A DNA stretch of 34,917 bases, taken from contig JAUHYK010000046.1 of NCBI GenBank assembly GCA_030426465.1, positions 1 through 34,917 of the forward strand, in the 5' to 3' direction. This document shows, piece by piece, positions 8,333 to 16,530 of this stretch. Every line of letters begins with the position of its first letter. Within the stretch, counting starts at the first letter, position 1. The position numbers were made by a program, and so were the translations under genes. The DNA comes from Alphaproteobacteria bacterium. GTDB lineage: Bacteria; Pseudomonadota; Alphaproteobacteria; Caulobacterales; Parvularculaceae. The notes beneath the pieces were generated by a model. That model did not search any database. It saw nothing but the letters and a program-made list of their open reading frames with translations, and was not told the origin of the DNA.

Positions 8333-8797
8333 TTAAAACGGAATGTCGTCGTCTAACTCGTAACTTTGTCCGCCTGAAGAACCTCCTCGTTCGGACATTC
8401 CGCCTGCATCACGGTTTGAGTCGCGATCAAAACTTCCACCGCCGCTTCTTCCGTCGAGCATAACGAGCGTGCCATTGAAACCTTGCAGCACAACTTCGGT
8501 TGAGTAGCGGTCATTACCGTTTTGATCCTGCCATTTACGCGTTTGCAGCTGGCCCTCGATGTAAATCTTCGAACCTTTCTTCAAATATTGCTCTGCAACA
8601 CGAACAAGACCTTCTGAAAAGATCGCAACCGAATGCCATTCGGTTTTTTCGCGGCGTTCACCGGTGTTTTTGTCTTTCCAGTTCTCCGAAGTCGCGATCC
8701 GGAGGTTGCAAACAGAGCCGCCGTTCTGAAATTTCCGCACTTCCGGATCGGCGCCGAGATTGCCTATCAAAATGACCTTGTTGACGCTGCCTGCCAT
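8333..8797 (-). CDS. ssb: Single-stranded DNA-binding protein
   Basis: A 154-residue protein. Residues 1-110 are the OB-fold ([57 protein letters not shown]). A Gly/Ser/Asp-rich flexible linker follows, then the acidic tip DDDIPF that docks repair and replication enzymes. It acts as a tetramer covering single-stranded DNA in replication, recombination and repair. The ribosome-binding site AGGAG is 7 bases before the ATG. The gene is divergent from uvrA with an SOS box between, so it may share LexA control, as in many bacteria. Confidence 0.98.
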   Translation of the reverse strand: MAGSVNKVILIGNLGADPEVRKFQNGGSVCNLRIATSENWKDKNTGERREKTEWHSVAIFSEGLVRVAEQYLKKGSKIYIEGQLQTRKWQDQNGNDRYSTEVVLQGFNGTLVMLDGRSGGGSFDRDSNRDAGGMSERGGSSGGQSYELDDDIPF

Positions 8798-8910
8798 ACC
8801 ACTCTCCTGAAATCTGAATTTTCAAAGCTAATCGCGCGGATTCGGCGCGCGCTCAATGATTGGTTCTCCCCAAGAAAAAACCCGGGAAGAATGTTGTGCG
8901 GCGGACAAAT

Positions 8911-8925
8911 GTTCACACCTTGTTC
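8911..8925. promoter_or_regulatory. LexA (SOS) box, alphaproteobacterial type
   Basis: GTTCACACCTTGTTC exactly matches the GTTC-N7-GTTC direct repeat bound by LexA in Alphaproteobacteria. It lies 97 bp before the uvrA start and 114 bp before the ssb start. It overlaps the best -35 candidate for uvrA, so LexA would block polymerase there. Control of uvrA is the likely role; control of ssb is possible. Confidence 0.85.
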
Positions 8926-8947
8926 TTGCTGTCAACGTCGATATATA
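8920..8947 (+). promoter_or_regulatory. Probable uvrA promoter
   Basis: TTGTTC (8920-8925) and TATATA (8942-8947) are separated by 16 bp, a fair sigma70-type pair, with the -35 inside the SOS box. A near-copy of the -10 region occurs again at 8981-8996 (ATATATAAAGAGACG, compared with ATATATAGAGACG at 8941). Confidence 0.5.
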
Positions 8948-9021
8948 GAGACGCTGACAAACCGCTTCCTGTCCGCCCTTATATATAAAGAGACGACAGC
9001 TTTCCCCATGAGATCGGAATT

Positions 9022-11952
9022 ATGAGTTCGAAAACCATCCGCGTCGCCGGCGCACGCGAACACAATCTGAAGAACATCACGCTTGAAGTGCCGCGCGATG
9101 AGTTGATCGTGATGACGGGCCTTTCCGGGTCGGGAAAGTCGTCACTCGCCTTCGACACTATATATGCCGAGGGTCAGCGTCGTTATGTGGAATCTCTTTC
9201 CGCCTATGCGCGCCAGTTCCTGGAATTGATGCAAAAGCCGGATGTCGACCAGATTGACGGTCTATCACCCGCGATTTCCATCGAACAGAAGACCACTTCG
9301 CGCAATCCGCGCTCAACAGTCGGCACCGTCACCGAGATTTACGACTATATGCGCCTTTTATGGGCGCGCATCGGCGTTCCCTATTCGCCAGCTACGGGCG
9401 AGCCGATCTCTTCGCAGACAGTGACGGAAATGGTCGATCGCCTGATGGCGGAAGGCGACGGCGCACGCTTTTACCTGCTCGCGCCGATCATTCGCGGCCG
9501 TAAGGGCGAATATAAGAAAGAATTCGCCGAGCTTTTGAAAAAAGGCTTTCAGCGGGTGAAGGTTGATGGCGAATATTACGAAATCGCCGACGTCCCTGCT
9601 CTCAACAAGAAGCTCAAACACGATATCGAGGTTGTGGTCGATCGCGTTGTCATTAAAGCGGGCCTTGAATCCCGCCTCGCGGAAAGCTTCGAAACCGCGC
9701 TTGAACTCGCTGATGGCATCGCCATTGCGGAGAGCGCAGATAAGAAAGACGCCAAAGGTTCAGCCCAGCGCAGCATTTTCTCCGCGAAATTCGCCTGCCC
9801 CGTCTCCGGATTCACCATCGACGAGATCGAACCGCGTCTTTTCTCTTTTAATGCGCCCGCCGGCGCTTGCCCCCAATGTGACGGCCTCGGTACGGAAATG
9901 ATCTTCGATGAGGAGCTGGTGGTGCCCGACGGCGGGCTCGCCCTCAATAATGGCGCCATCGCGCCCTGGTCCAAGGGCACTTCGCCTTATTATGCGCAAA
10001 CCCTGCAGGCGCTGGCCCGCCATTATAAATTCAAGATCACCGTTCCCTGGGACGAACTCGACGACATCGCCCGCGAAGTCGTCCTCTTCGGCACCGATGA
10101 AGAAGAGATCAAATTCATCTATGCCGACGGCGCGCGCAAATTCGAGACGGTCAAACCTTTCGAAGGCGTCATTCCCAATCTTGAGCGGCGCTGGCGCGAG
10201 ACGGATTCGGCCTGGGTGCGCGAGGAGCTGTCGCGGTTCCAGTCCGTCACCCATTGCGAGGCCTGCAACGGCCAGCGCCTCAAACCCGAAGCGCTCGCGG
10301 TGAAGGTCGGCGGGCTTTCCATCTCCGATGCAACGGAGTTCTCGATCAAAAAGGCCGGCGAGTGGTTCAACGGCCTCGAAGCCAAGCTCAACAAGAAAGA
10401 GAAGGAAATCGCAGTCCGCGTCCTCAAGGAAATCCGCGACCGCCTTTCCTTCCTGAATAATGTGGGCCTCGACTATCTGACCCTTTCACGCGCGAGCGGA
10501 ACGCTTTCCGGCGGCGAGTCGCAGCGCATCCGCCTCGCCTCTCAGATCGGCTCCGGCCTTACCGGCGTTCTATATGTTCTCGACGAGCCCTCCATCGGCC
10601 TGCATCAGCGCGACAACGCCCGCCTGCTCGAAACTTTGGTGCGCCTCAGGGATCTCGGCAACACGGTGATCGTGGTCGAGCATGATGAAGACGCGATCCG
10701 CGCCGCCGATCATATTGTGGATATCGGCCCCGGCGCGGGCGTTCATGGCGGCGAGATCGTCGCGCAGGGCGCGGTCAAGGACATCATGAACGAGAAAAAC
10801 TCGCTCACCGGCGATTATCTCGCCGGGCGCCGCGAAGTGCCCGTTCCCGCCGACCGCCGCCCCTTTGTCAAAAAGAAGACTATCAAGATCACCGGCGCGA
10901 AAGCCAACAATCTGAAGAATGTGAAAGCCGAAATTCCCATCGGCCTTCTCACCTGCGTCACCGGGGTTTCCGGCGGCGGCAAGTCGACCCTCGTGATCGA
11001 GACATTATATAAAGCCGCCGCGCGGCGTCTTTATAATTCGAAGGACGCCCCGGCCGAGCATGACAAGATCACCGGGCTTGAGCATTTCGACAAGGTGATC
11101 GACATCGACCAGTCGCCCATCGGCCGCACCCCGCGTTCCAACCCCGCGACATACACAGGCGCCTTCACGCCGATCCGCGACTGGTTCGCGGGCCTGCCGG
11201 AATCGAAAGCCCGCGGTTACAAGCCCGGGCGGTTTTCCTTCAACGTGAAGGGCGGGCGCTGCGAGGCGTGCCAGGGCGATGGCGTCATCAAGATCGAGAT
11301 GCACTTCCTCCCCGACGTCTATGTCACCTGCGATGTGTGCAAGGGCGCGCGCTATAACCGCGAAACGCTGGAGGTGAAGTTCAAGGGCAAGTCCATCGCC
11401 GACGTGCTCGACATGACGGTCGAGGAAGGCGCCGAATTCTTCAAGGCCGTGCCCTCGATCCGCGAAAAGATGGAGACCCTGAACCGCGTCGGCCTCTCTT
11501 ATGTGAAGATCGGTCAACAGGCGACGACCCTCTCCGGCGGCGAGGCCCAGCGGGTGAAGCTGTCCAAGGAACTCTCGAAGCGCGCCACGGGACGCACTCT
11601 ATATATATTGGACGAGCCCACGACCGGCCTTCATTTCGAAGATGTGCGGAAGCTCATGGAGGTCATTCAGGAACTGACCGAAGCGGGCAACACAATCATC
11701 ATCATCGAACACAATCTCGACGTCATCAAACAGGCGGACTGGATTCTGGATTTGGGCCCCGAGGGCGGCGACGGCGGCGGCGAGATCGTCGCGGCCGGAA
11801 CGCCCGAAGACGTCGCCGACACGGCGGGCAGCTACACCGGCAAATTCCTGAAGCCCCTCCTCAAGCGGAAATCAGGCGCCCGCGCCAAAACCGCCGCCGC
11901 GAAAACGAAAACGGCGACGAAGAAAAAGACGGTGAAACGGAAGGTGGCTTAG
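9022..11952 (+). CDS. uvrA: Excinuclease ABC subunit A, with Lys-rich C-terminal tail
   Basis: UvrA is the damage-recognition ATPase of nucleotide excision repair and loads UvrB. Two ABC ATPase modules are present: Walker [10 protein letters not shown] (Lys39) and GVSGGGKST (Lys654), signatures LSGGESQRI and LSGGEAQRV, and Walker [12 protein letters not shown] and [11 protein letters not shown]. The zinc-binding Cys pairs CPQC, CEAC and CEAC...CDVC are intact. At 976 residues it is a little longer than usual, because the last 30 or so residues form a Lys/Ala/Thr tail (KRKSGARAK, then [11 protein letters not shown]) like the nearby histone-like protein. The ATG is preceded by the SOS-controlled promoter region. 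Confidence 0.98.
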   Translation: MSSKTIRVAGAREHNLKNITLEVPRDELIVMTGLSGSGKSSLAFDTIYAEGQRRYVESLSAYARQFLELMQKPDVDQIDGLSPAISIEQKTTSRNPRSTVGTVTEIYDYMRLLWARIGVPYSPATGEPISSQTVTEMVDRLMAEGDGARFYLLAPIIRGRKGEYKKEFAELLKKGFQRVKVDGEYYEIADVPALNKKLKHDIEVVVDRVVIKAGLESRLAESFETALELADGIAIAESADKKDAKGSAQRSIFSAKFACPVSGFTIDEIEPRLFSFNAPAGACPQCDGLGTEMIFDEELVVPDGGLALNNGAIAPWSKGTSPYYAQTLQALARHYKFKITVPWDELDDIAREVVLFGTDEEEIKFIYADGARKFETVKPFEGVIPNLERRWRETDSAWVREELSRFQSVTHCEACNGQRLKPEALAVKVGGLSISDATEFSIKKAGEWFNGLEAKLNKKEKEIAVRVLKEIRDRLSFLNNVGLDYLTLSRASGTLSGGESQRIRLASQIGSGLTGVLYVLDEPSIGLHQRDNARLLETLVRLRDLGNTVIVVEHDEDAIRAADHIVDIGPGAGVHGGEIVAQGAVKDIMNEKNSLTGDYLAGRREVPVPADRRPFVKKKTIKITGAKANNLKNVKAEIPIGLLTCVTGVSGGGKSTLVIETLYKAAARRLYNSKDAPAEHDKITGLEHFDKVIDIDQSPIGRTPRSNPATYTGAFTPIRDWFAGLPESKARGYKPGRFSFNVKGGRCEACQGDGVIKIEMHFLPDVYVTCDVCKGARYNRETLEVKFKGKSIADVLDMTVEEGAEFFKAVPSIREKMETLNRVGLSYVKIGQQATTLSGGEAQRVKLSKELSKRATGRTLYILDEPTTGLHFEDVRKLMEVIQELTEAGNTIIIIEHNLDVIKQADWILDLGPEGGDGGGEIVAAGTPEDVADTAGSYTGKFLKPLLKRKSGARAKTAAAKTKTATKKKTVKRKVA

Positions 11953-11953
11953 G

Positions 11954-12325
11954 GTGTACACTCTAACGGAACATCACAATCCGCCCTATATCGAAGCGGT
12001 CGTGTTCGAGCGCTACCCGGCGGACTCGCGCGTGCAATTCGAAGACATCATCAAACGCTATGCAAGCCAGTATGATGCGTTCTGCTTTCTGGAAGTACAG
12101 CACGGAAAAATCACAAACGGTTTGCTTCGGCTTTTCCAAACTGGCGGAAAGGTGAGCGAAGAATTCCTGGCGTCCCTTAAGAAATTGAAGCGTATGGCCA
12201 TCGTCAGCGATGAGCCGGGCATCCTCATGAAGCTCTTAGTTCGGTTACCTAATTTTGGAACAACCGAAATTCGTCTGTTCAAACTGCACGAAATTGACGA
12301 AGCGCGGGCTTGGATGCAGCTTTAA
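11954..12325 (+). CDS. SpoIIAA/STAS-like protein
   Basis: The GTG start lies 1 bp after the uvrA stop, so it is probably translated from the same mRNA. The 123 residues resemble the SpoIIAA-like (STAS/SEC14) family: a beta-strand YIEAVVFERY, an alternating alpha/beta core (FCFLEVQHGKIT, KRMAIVSDEPGILMKLLVRL) and the end FKLHEIDEARAWMQL, where AR.W before the C-terminus is typical of that family. Members are small cytosolic proteins, thought to bind lipids or partner proteins. A direct role in repair is not implied; the uvrA link may be only cotranscription. Confidence 0.65.
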   Translation: MYTLTEHHNPPYIEAVVFERYPADSRVQFEDIIKRYASQYDAFCFLEVQHGKITNGLLRLFQTGGKVSEEFLASLKKLKRMAIVSDEPGILMKLLVRLPNFGTTEIRLFKLHEIDEARAWMQL

Positions 12326-12361
12326 GTACAATGAGGCCGCCTTTCTCATCATCCTGACGCC

Positions 12362-13396
12362 TTATTTCGCCATCTCATGATGGGCTTTAATCTCATCATC
12401 GCTAAAGCGCAGAAAGCGCGCGGCGTTGTTATAGAAAATATCCGCCTTCTGTTCTTTCGTCAGGAACGGCGCCTCGTCGATAATATCAATCGCGGGGCCG
12501 ATGACGCCGGGCCACTCGCCCTGGTCAGACCCGAACATGATCCGCTTGCCGAAACCGGCGTCGACGAATTTGCGCAAATGCTCGTAAAAGAAGGGGCGCG
12601 GGTAATACCACTGCATGCCGCCAATATCGATATAGACTTGTGGATGCGAGGCGAGCATGGCGATCATCTCGTCGACCAGCGGCGCGCCGTAATGCATGAC
12701 TGAAACACGCAGGCGCGGGTGACGGATCAGCACCTCCTCAAGAAGATATGGGTTCGACAGCGCCGCGCGATAGTCGGCCGCGCCCGGGAACGCCAGATAG
12801 GCCGTGCCCACTGTGCCGTCGCCCATATGGATGGCGACGGGAATGTCCAGCTCTTCGGCGAGCGCCCAGAACGGCTCCATGCGTTCATCGTCAGGCGCGA
12901 CGCCGCCATATTGATTGGAAATCTCGCCAAGCGCGACGAAATCGCCGGTTTCCAGCAAGGCGCGGATTTCCTCCGGGGTCCGATTGTCCCGGCCGATCCT
13001 GAATTCGAGGCTCGGCAAGAACCGCTCCGGCGCCGCGTCACGCCAGCGCCGGGCTTCGTCTGGCGCGCCGCTGAGGACGCCGATGACATTGCGCTCTTCC
13101 ATGGCCGCGATTGTCGCCTTCATGAGCGCATCATCCACAGGCGACGCCGCCCAAATGGGATCGTCGCAGGGCGGCTCAACCATCGCCTTAATCCAGATAT
13201 CGTTCCATTCCTCGCGAGTGTCCCATGCCGGAAATTGCGTGATCCACGGAATGCAAAGCGCCGCGGGTATGTCGTCCTCATAGGCGTGGAGATGCATGTC
13301 GATGATCGGGCCTTGATACCGGCCTTTGGCATTCGCATTGCCATGGATCGAGGCGAGGCAAACAAACGCCAGTATCACCAATCTCGTAAACGTCAT
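12362..13396 (-). CDS. Secreted amidohydrolase (amidohydrolase_2 type), paralogue A
   Basis: A 344-residue metal-dependent hydrolase of the TIM-barrel amidohydrolase superfamily. A signal peptide (MTFTRLVILAFVCLASIHGNANA) precedes IIDMHLHAY, whose HxH (His35, His37) binds metal. Further ligand candidates are His in VAIHMGDG, His in VMHYGAP and Asp in MFGSDQ. The start is ATG 13396 with GGGGGAGA 5 bases upstream; a longer frame to 13471 lacks a ribosome-binding site. It is clearly homologous to the gene at 14935-15957, and both end FLTKEQK.DIFYNNAARFLRFS. Substrate unknown; periplasmic location inferred from the signal peptide. Confidence 0.85.
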   Translation of the reverse strand: MTFTRLVILAFVCLASIHGNANAKGRYQGPIIDMHLHAYEDDIPAALCIPWITQFPAWDTREEWNDIWIKAMVEPPCDDPIWAASPVDDALMKATIAAMEERNVIGVLSGAPDEARRWRDAAPERFLPSLEFRIGRDNRTPEEIRALLETGDFVALGEISNQYGGVAPDDERMEPFWALAEELDIPVAIHMGDGTVGTAYLAFPGAADYRAALSNPYLLEEVLIRHPRLRVSVMHYGAPLVDEMIAMLASHPQVYIDIGGMQWYYPRPFFYEHLRKFVDAGFGKRIMFGSDQGEWPGVIGPAIDIIDEAPFLTKEQKADIFYNNAARFLRFSDDEIKAHHEMAK

Positions 13397-13629
13397 GTGC
13401 ATCTCCCCCATACCACTCGCCCGACGCAGATGAATTACAGTTTTTATGATGTCGGCCCGACTTGCCAACATACGAGAAGTTTAAGCATCACATCCATAGC
13501 GTGTAAGACTTGCCGCTTTTGCATCAGCAACATGCGCAGCTGAAGCTCAAAGCCCCAGACCCTACCTAATACGTTGACAGCATAACCACTAAAAGGCATT
13601 GAAGTATGACGAAACTCGGGGGGAAATCC
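13397..13629. other. Divergent intergenic region
   Basis: About 230 bp between the minus-strand amidohydrolase and the VPLPA-CTERM gene. It must hold both promoters, but I cannot pick a convincing -35/-10 pair. No gene or strong repeat is seen. Confidence 0.4.
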
Positions 13630-14262
13630 ATGAAAAAACTTCTAATCGGCTTTGCCGTGGCGATCTTTTCTGCAACGGGCGCAAACGCGGCGTTACTGGC
13701 CACTTACAGCGCAACAGACTATCTCAACTCATCCTCCGGCGGTTCCAATGACGGCGGCATGTTCTTTGAGTTCGGGATCGATCCGACCCCGGGGACCACG
13801 GATATCTTTGGCGCCTTTCCCTCAATTTTTGGCGACACGTTGCTTACCGCCGACACAGTACTCACAGTTACGTCCGGCGCAGGCTTCGACAATTTCGCGA
13901 ATTTGGTCACCAACGGTACGGACGAACAGTTTTTCATCGCCGAGGCCAGAAATATCGGCGGCTCGCCTGTTCAAGCAGGAGTTGGCTGGGGACCGGAATC
14001 CGGCGTTTTCGGCGCCATGTCGACAGCAAGCACCAATGGCATCGACCTTGAAGGTTTCGTGATTACGTCACTCGTTCTGACCATTGAGAATCTTCAGGCG
14101 GCAGCCTCCAATTCAGGTTACTTGTTTGATCTTGATTTCCGCGTGGATGTCTACGGCGAAGCAATCGTCTCAGACGTACCGCTTCCGGCGGCGGCGCCTT
14201 TGATGCTTATGGGCCTCGGCGGCATCGCCGCCATGCGCCGCCGCAAACGCGCCAAAGCCTAA
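13630..14262 (+). CDS. VPLPA-CTERM exosortase-sorted surface protein
   Basis: A 210-residue exported protein: signal peptide MKKLLIGFAVAIFSATGANA, then a Gly/Ser/Thr/Asp-rich beta-type region. At the C-terminus is the sorting signal VPLPA (residues 183-187), followed by a hydrophobic helix (APLMLMGLGGIAAM) and a basic end RRRKRAKA. This tripartite tail is recognised by exosortases, which cleave and transfer such proteins to the outer surface or matrix. ATG 13630 has GGGGGGAAA just upstream; an upstream ATG at 13606 is less likely. No exosortase gene is in the window. It sits between two divergent amidohydrolase paralogues. Confidence 0.9.
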   Translation: MKKLLIGFAVAIFSATGANAALLATYSATDYLNSSSGGSNDGGMFFEFGIDPTPGTTDIFGAFPSIFGDTLLTADTVLTVTSGAGFDNFANLVTNGTDEQFFIAEARNIGGSPVQAGVGWGPESGVFGAMSTASTNGIDLEGFVITSLVLTIENLQAAASNSGYLFDLDFRVDVYGEAIVSDVPLPAAAPLMLMGLGGIAAMRRRKRAKA

Positions 14263-14286
14263 GCGAACAACGGAAAACTGAAAGTC

Positions 14287-14318
14287 ACGGCTTCGCCGTA
14301 GTGCGGGCTTCAGCCCGC
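14287..14318 (+). terminator. Tandem small hairpins after the VPLPA-CTERM gene
   Basis: ACGGC-TTC-GCCGT (14287-14299) is followed by GCGGGC-TTCA-GCCCGC (14303-14318) and then CATTTTG. The second is a 6-bp GC stem with a short T-run, a weak intrinsic terminator or the edge of a repeat element. Confidence 0.45.
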
Positions 14319-14389
14319 CATTTTGAGTTATGCCGGCGGACCAAGGCACGCCCTGCTTGTTGTTAGGGTATGCACTCTCCTCCGCGACT

Positions 14390-14479
14390 CCCCACGATTC
14401 AAGCGTGGGGTCCAGAATCTGAAGCAAGAGACGGGGTCGCACGGGGCGCGCGACAGTATAAAGCCATTCCGGACCCCGT
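14390..14479. repeat. Palindromic element with alternative pairings
   Basis: CCCCACG (14390-14396) and CGTGGGG (14404-14410) form a 7-bp stem around ATTCAAG. ACGGGGTC (14431-14438) pairs with GACCCCGT (14472-14479). GGGGTCC at 14407-14413 could pair instead with GGACCCC at 14471-14477. The stem-with-TTCAAG layout resembles palindromic repeats dispersed in alphaproteobacterial genomes; only one copy is seen in this window. Confidence 0.4.
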
Positions 14480-14593
14480 GGATAATTTTTCACCACTTTT
14501 CTTTCGGCCTTATTATACGCGCTGTCCGGGTCATGGAGAGGCGTTGAGCTCGCCGTTTCTCAGCGGGTCCGGATGCGGCGCGTGAGCCCTCGT

Positions 14594-14641
14594 CTCTTTG
14601 CGGTTCGCCCCTTCGGGGCGCGGAACGCCTGACGGAAAGAG
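14594..14641. repeat. Long imperfect hairpin
   Basis: CTCTTT (14594-14599) pairs with AAAGAG (14636-14641). Inside, GTT (14603-14605) pairs with AAC (14624-14626), and CGCCCC (14606-14611) with GGGGCG (14615-14620) around a TTC loop. It could be the core of a small RNA or a REP-type element; there is no adjacent T-run. Confidence 0.35.
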
Positions 14642-14934
14642 GCGGGTCTCGCCGGTCGCAGAGCCCGGGCTTTCTCATGGCTCAACGTCTGGGGCGTAAA
14701 ACCCTCCGGCGGTCATGATTACGGCCGGGCCCGCCGGTCCGATAAAACGCCGCCGCGCGAGGCGCAAAGCCTCCGCGACTTACATTAGACAGGAAGCATT
14801 GCGTCTCGCGCAGCCTCTCCGCCCTTATCCACTCGGCCTCGCACGAGGCGCGGTGACGATGATCTGTGGCGAGGTTGTTGGAGCCTCCTTGCGGATTCTG
14901 GTAGGGTGCGATGACGACGTTCGAGGGGAGAAGA

Positions 14935-15957
14935 ATGTTCAAACGGATCACCGCCGCCTGCGCTCTCGCGTGCCTTTGCCTTCACCCCGCCAGTGCGAAA
15001 GACCGCCCGCCCATCATCGACATGCATATGCACGCCAGCACGCCGGACGATTATGGCGGCCCGCAAACGGTCTGCGCCAATAACGGGCCGGTGGAATTTC
15101 CGCCGGTGGATCCGCGCGAGGAGGCGACAGTGCAGATGACCGCGGTTTGCCCTGCGCCGATCATGTCCGCCGCCTCCCTGGAAGATAACATTCGCCGCAC
15201 AACAGAGATGATGGAGCGCTACAACATTTACGGCGTCATCGACTCCGAAGGCGACGATCTGGCGAGCAGCCTCGCCTGGCAGACCGCTTGGATGGAGGCG
15301 GCGCCCGGCCGCTTCCTGCCCGCTATCGACCCAAGCGATGTGGCGCACCTCAATTTCGATGCGCTTAAATCCGCGATCGATGATGGCCGGATCAGGGTCT
15401 TTGCGGAGGTCAGCCCACAATATGACGGCGAATTGCTGACGGCCGAACGGCTCGACGACTATTTCGCGCTGGCTGAGGAACTCGACGTGCCGGTTGGCGT
15501 TCATCTCGGCGAAGGCCCCCCGGGCGGCGCCAGCGTCATGCCGGGCAGCCTCTATCAGGTGCGCATGGGCAGCCCGCTCGATCTCGAACCGCTGCTCATC
15601 AAATATCCGAAGCTTCGGATTTACGTCATGCATTATGGCTCGCCCATGGTCGAGGAGATGATCGCGATCCTTTATTCCTATCCGCGGGTTTACATCGATG
15701 TAGCGCAGAATAACTGGGGTTTTCCCCGCGCGCATTTTTACGACCAGTTGAAACGGTTTGTGGATGCCGGCTTTTCCAAGCGCATCCTTTTTGGCTCCGA
15801 TCAGATGATCTGGCCGGATGCGATTCCGATCGCGATTGAAACCATCGAGAAGGCGCCGTTCCTGACGAAGGAACAAAAGCGCGATATTTTTTATAACAAC
15901 GCCGCCCGTTTCCTGCGCTTCAGCGAGGAAGACATCGCGCGACACCATGGTGAGTAG
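14935..15957 (+). CDS. Secreted amidohydrolase (amidohydrolase_2 type), paralogue B
   Basis: A 340-residue protein with a signal peptide (MFKRITAACALACLCLHPASA) and the metal-binding HxH in IIDMHMHAS (His31, His33). Further conserved points are VGVHLGEGP, YVMHYGSPM and LFGSDQMIWP, giving the remaining His and Asp ligands. The start at 14935 has GAGGGGAGAAG immediately upstream; the frame extends to 14911, but those residues are not signal-like. It is paralogous to the gene at 12362-13396 over its whole length, with the strongest match at the C-terminus (FLTKEQK, then DIFYNNAARFLRFS). Divergence around the HxH segment suggests a different substrate. The reaction is not predictable from sequence. 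Confidence 0.85.
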   Translation: MFKRITAACALACLCLHPASAKDRPPIIDMHMHASTPDDYGGPQTVCANNGPVEFPPVDPREEATVQMTAVCPAPIMSAASLEDNIRRTTEMMERYNIYGVIDSEGDDLASSLAWQTAWMEAAPGRFLPAIDPSDVAHLNFDALKSAIDDGRIRVFAEVSPQYDGELLTAERLDDYFALAEELDVPVGVHLGEGPPGGASVMPGSLYQVRMGSPLDLEPLLIKYPKLRIYVMHYGSPMVEEMIAILYSYPRVYIDVAQNNWGFPRAHFYDQLKRFVDAGFSKRILFGSDQMIWPDAIPIAIETIEKAPFLTKEQKRDIFYNNAARFLRFSEEDIARHHGE

Positions 15958-16018
15958 CGGAAGAGACCATATCCAAAACGACCTCCCGCCTTACCGCCCA
16001 CTTTCCAGCAACGAACGG

Positions 16019-16363
16019 CTAGTCCAGCATCCGCTTGGCGAGGAGCGCCCGGCATCGGGCGACCTTTTCATGGGCGAGCATCAATTCGGTCTTCGCCTTG
16101 GAAAGCTCCTGCATGGCGACCTCGATGTCGGAGCCGCGAATCCATTTGCGCAGCGCATGCACATCGTCGAGATTTTCGGAAACGATATTGGCGGTGCCGC
16201 CTTCCAGGATTTCAAAGCGATGGTTGCAGATTTCTCCCTCCAGCGCCTTGCCGCAATTGCATGTCGCCTGGAGATTACCGAGATCGTCGCAGTCGCGCTC
16301 GATCGACACCTCATAGACATTGTCGTCTTCGCCCATGACTGAAAATCGCAAGGCCTCTTTCAT
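16019..16363 (-). CDS. Small SWIM-type zinc-finger protein
   Basis: A 114-residue protein with a good ribosome-binding site (AGGGGA, 8 bases before ATG). It contains Cys35-x-Cys37-x8-Cys46-x-His48 (ATCNCGKALEGEICNH), which fits the SWIM zinc-finger pattern CxC-xn-CxH used for DNA or protein binding. The N-terminal 30 residues look like beta-strands ahead of the finger. The C-terminal half (about residues 70-112) is a helix, likely coiled coil (IEVAMQELSKAKTELMLAHE, then KVARCRALLAKR). SWIM domains are usually parts of larger proteins, so a free-standing one is uncommon. It is divergent from the dioxygenase gene. An overlapping plus-strand frame is considered a shadow. Confidence 0.7.
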   Translation of the reverse strand: MKEALRFSVMGEDDNVYEVSIERDCDDLGNLQATCNCGKALEGEICNHRFEILEGGTANIVSENLDDVHALRKWIRGSDIEVAMQELSKAKTELMLAHEKVARCRALLAKRMLD

Positions 16364-16530
16364 TATTCACATCCCCTGTCGCCGGATCGCCTTAGCGCGC
16401 CCCTTATGTGGCAAGCTAGCCCAGCTCCGCCGGACCCGCAATTCGCCGTCGCGCACCTCCCGGTTCGCCATGCCGCCTTGCGAAGTGAAAAAATCCGGCG
16501 AAAATGGCGGGGTTATATTGAGGACGCCCA

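Larger units (their letters stand above)
14263..14934. other. Non-coding, hairpin-rich spacer
   Basis: About 670 bp with no believable gene; small frames on both strands have random-looking, Arg/Pro-rich products. The stretch is unusually rich in inverted repeats: those at 14287-14318, 14390-14410, 14431-14479 and 14594-14641, and a self-complementary AGCCCGGGCT near 14665. This suggests one or more REP-like palindromic elements or a structured RNA. The last 15 bases carry the ribosome-binding site of the next gene. Confidence 0.5.

Noticed and set aside
12719-13543. A 274-residue plus-strand frame
   Set aside because: It is a shadow of the minus-strand amidohydrolase, with no recognisable domain.
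14370-14678. Small frames in the spacer on both strands
   Set aside because: The products are Arg/Pro-rich with no ribosome-binding site, and overlap hairpins.
14785-15948. A 387-residue minus-strand frame
   Set aside because: It is antisense to the second amidohydrolase, which has a signal peptide, metal ligands and a paralogue; the antisense product is His/Arg-rich with no family features.
15947-16342. A 131-residue plus-strand frame after the amidohydrolase gene
   Set aside because: The opposite frame has a ribosome-binding site and a zinc-finger motif, so this one is a shadow.
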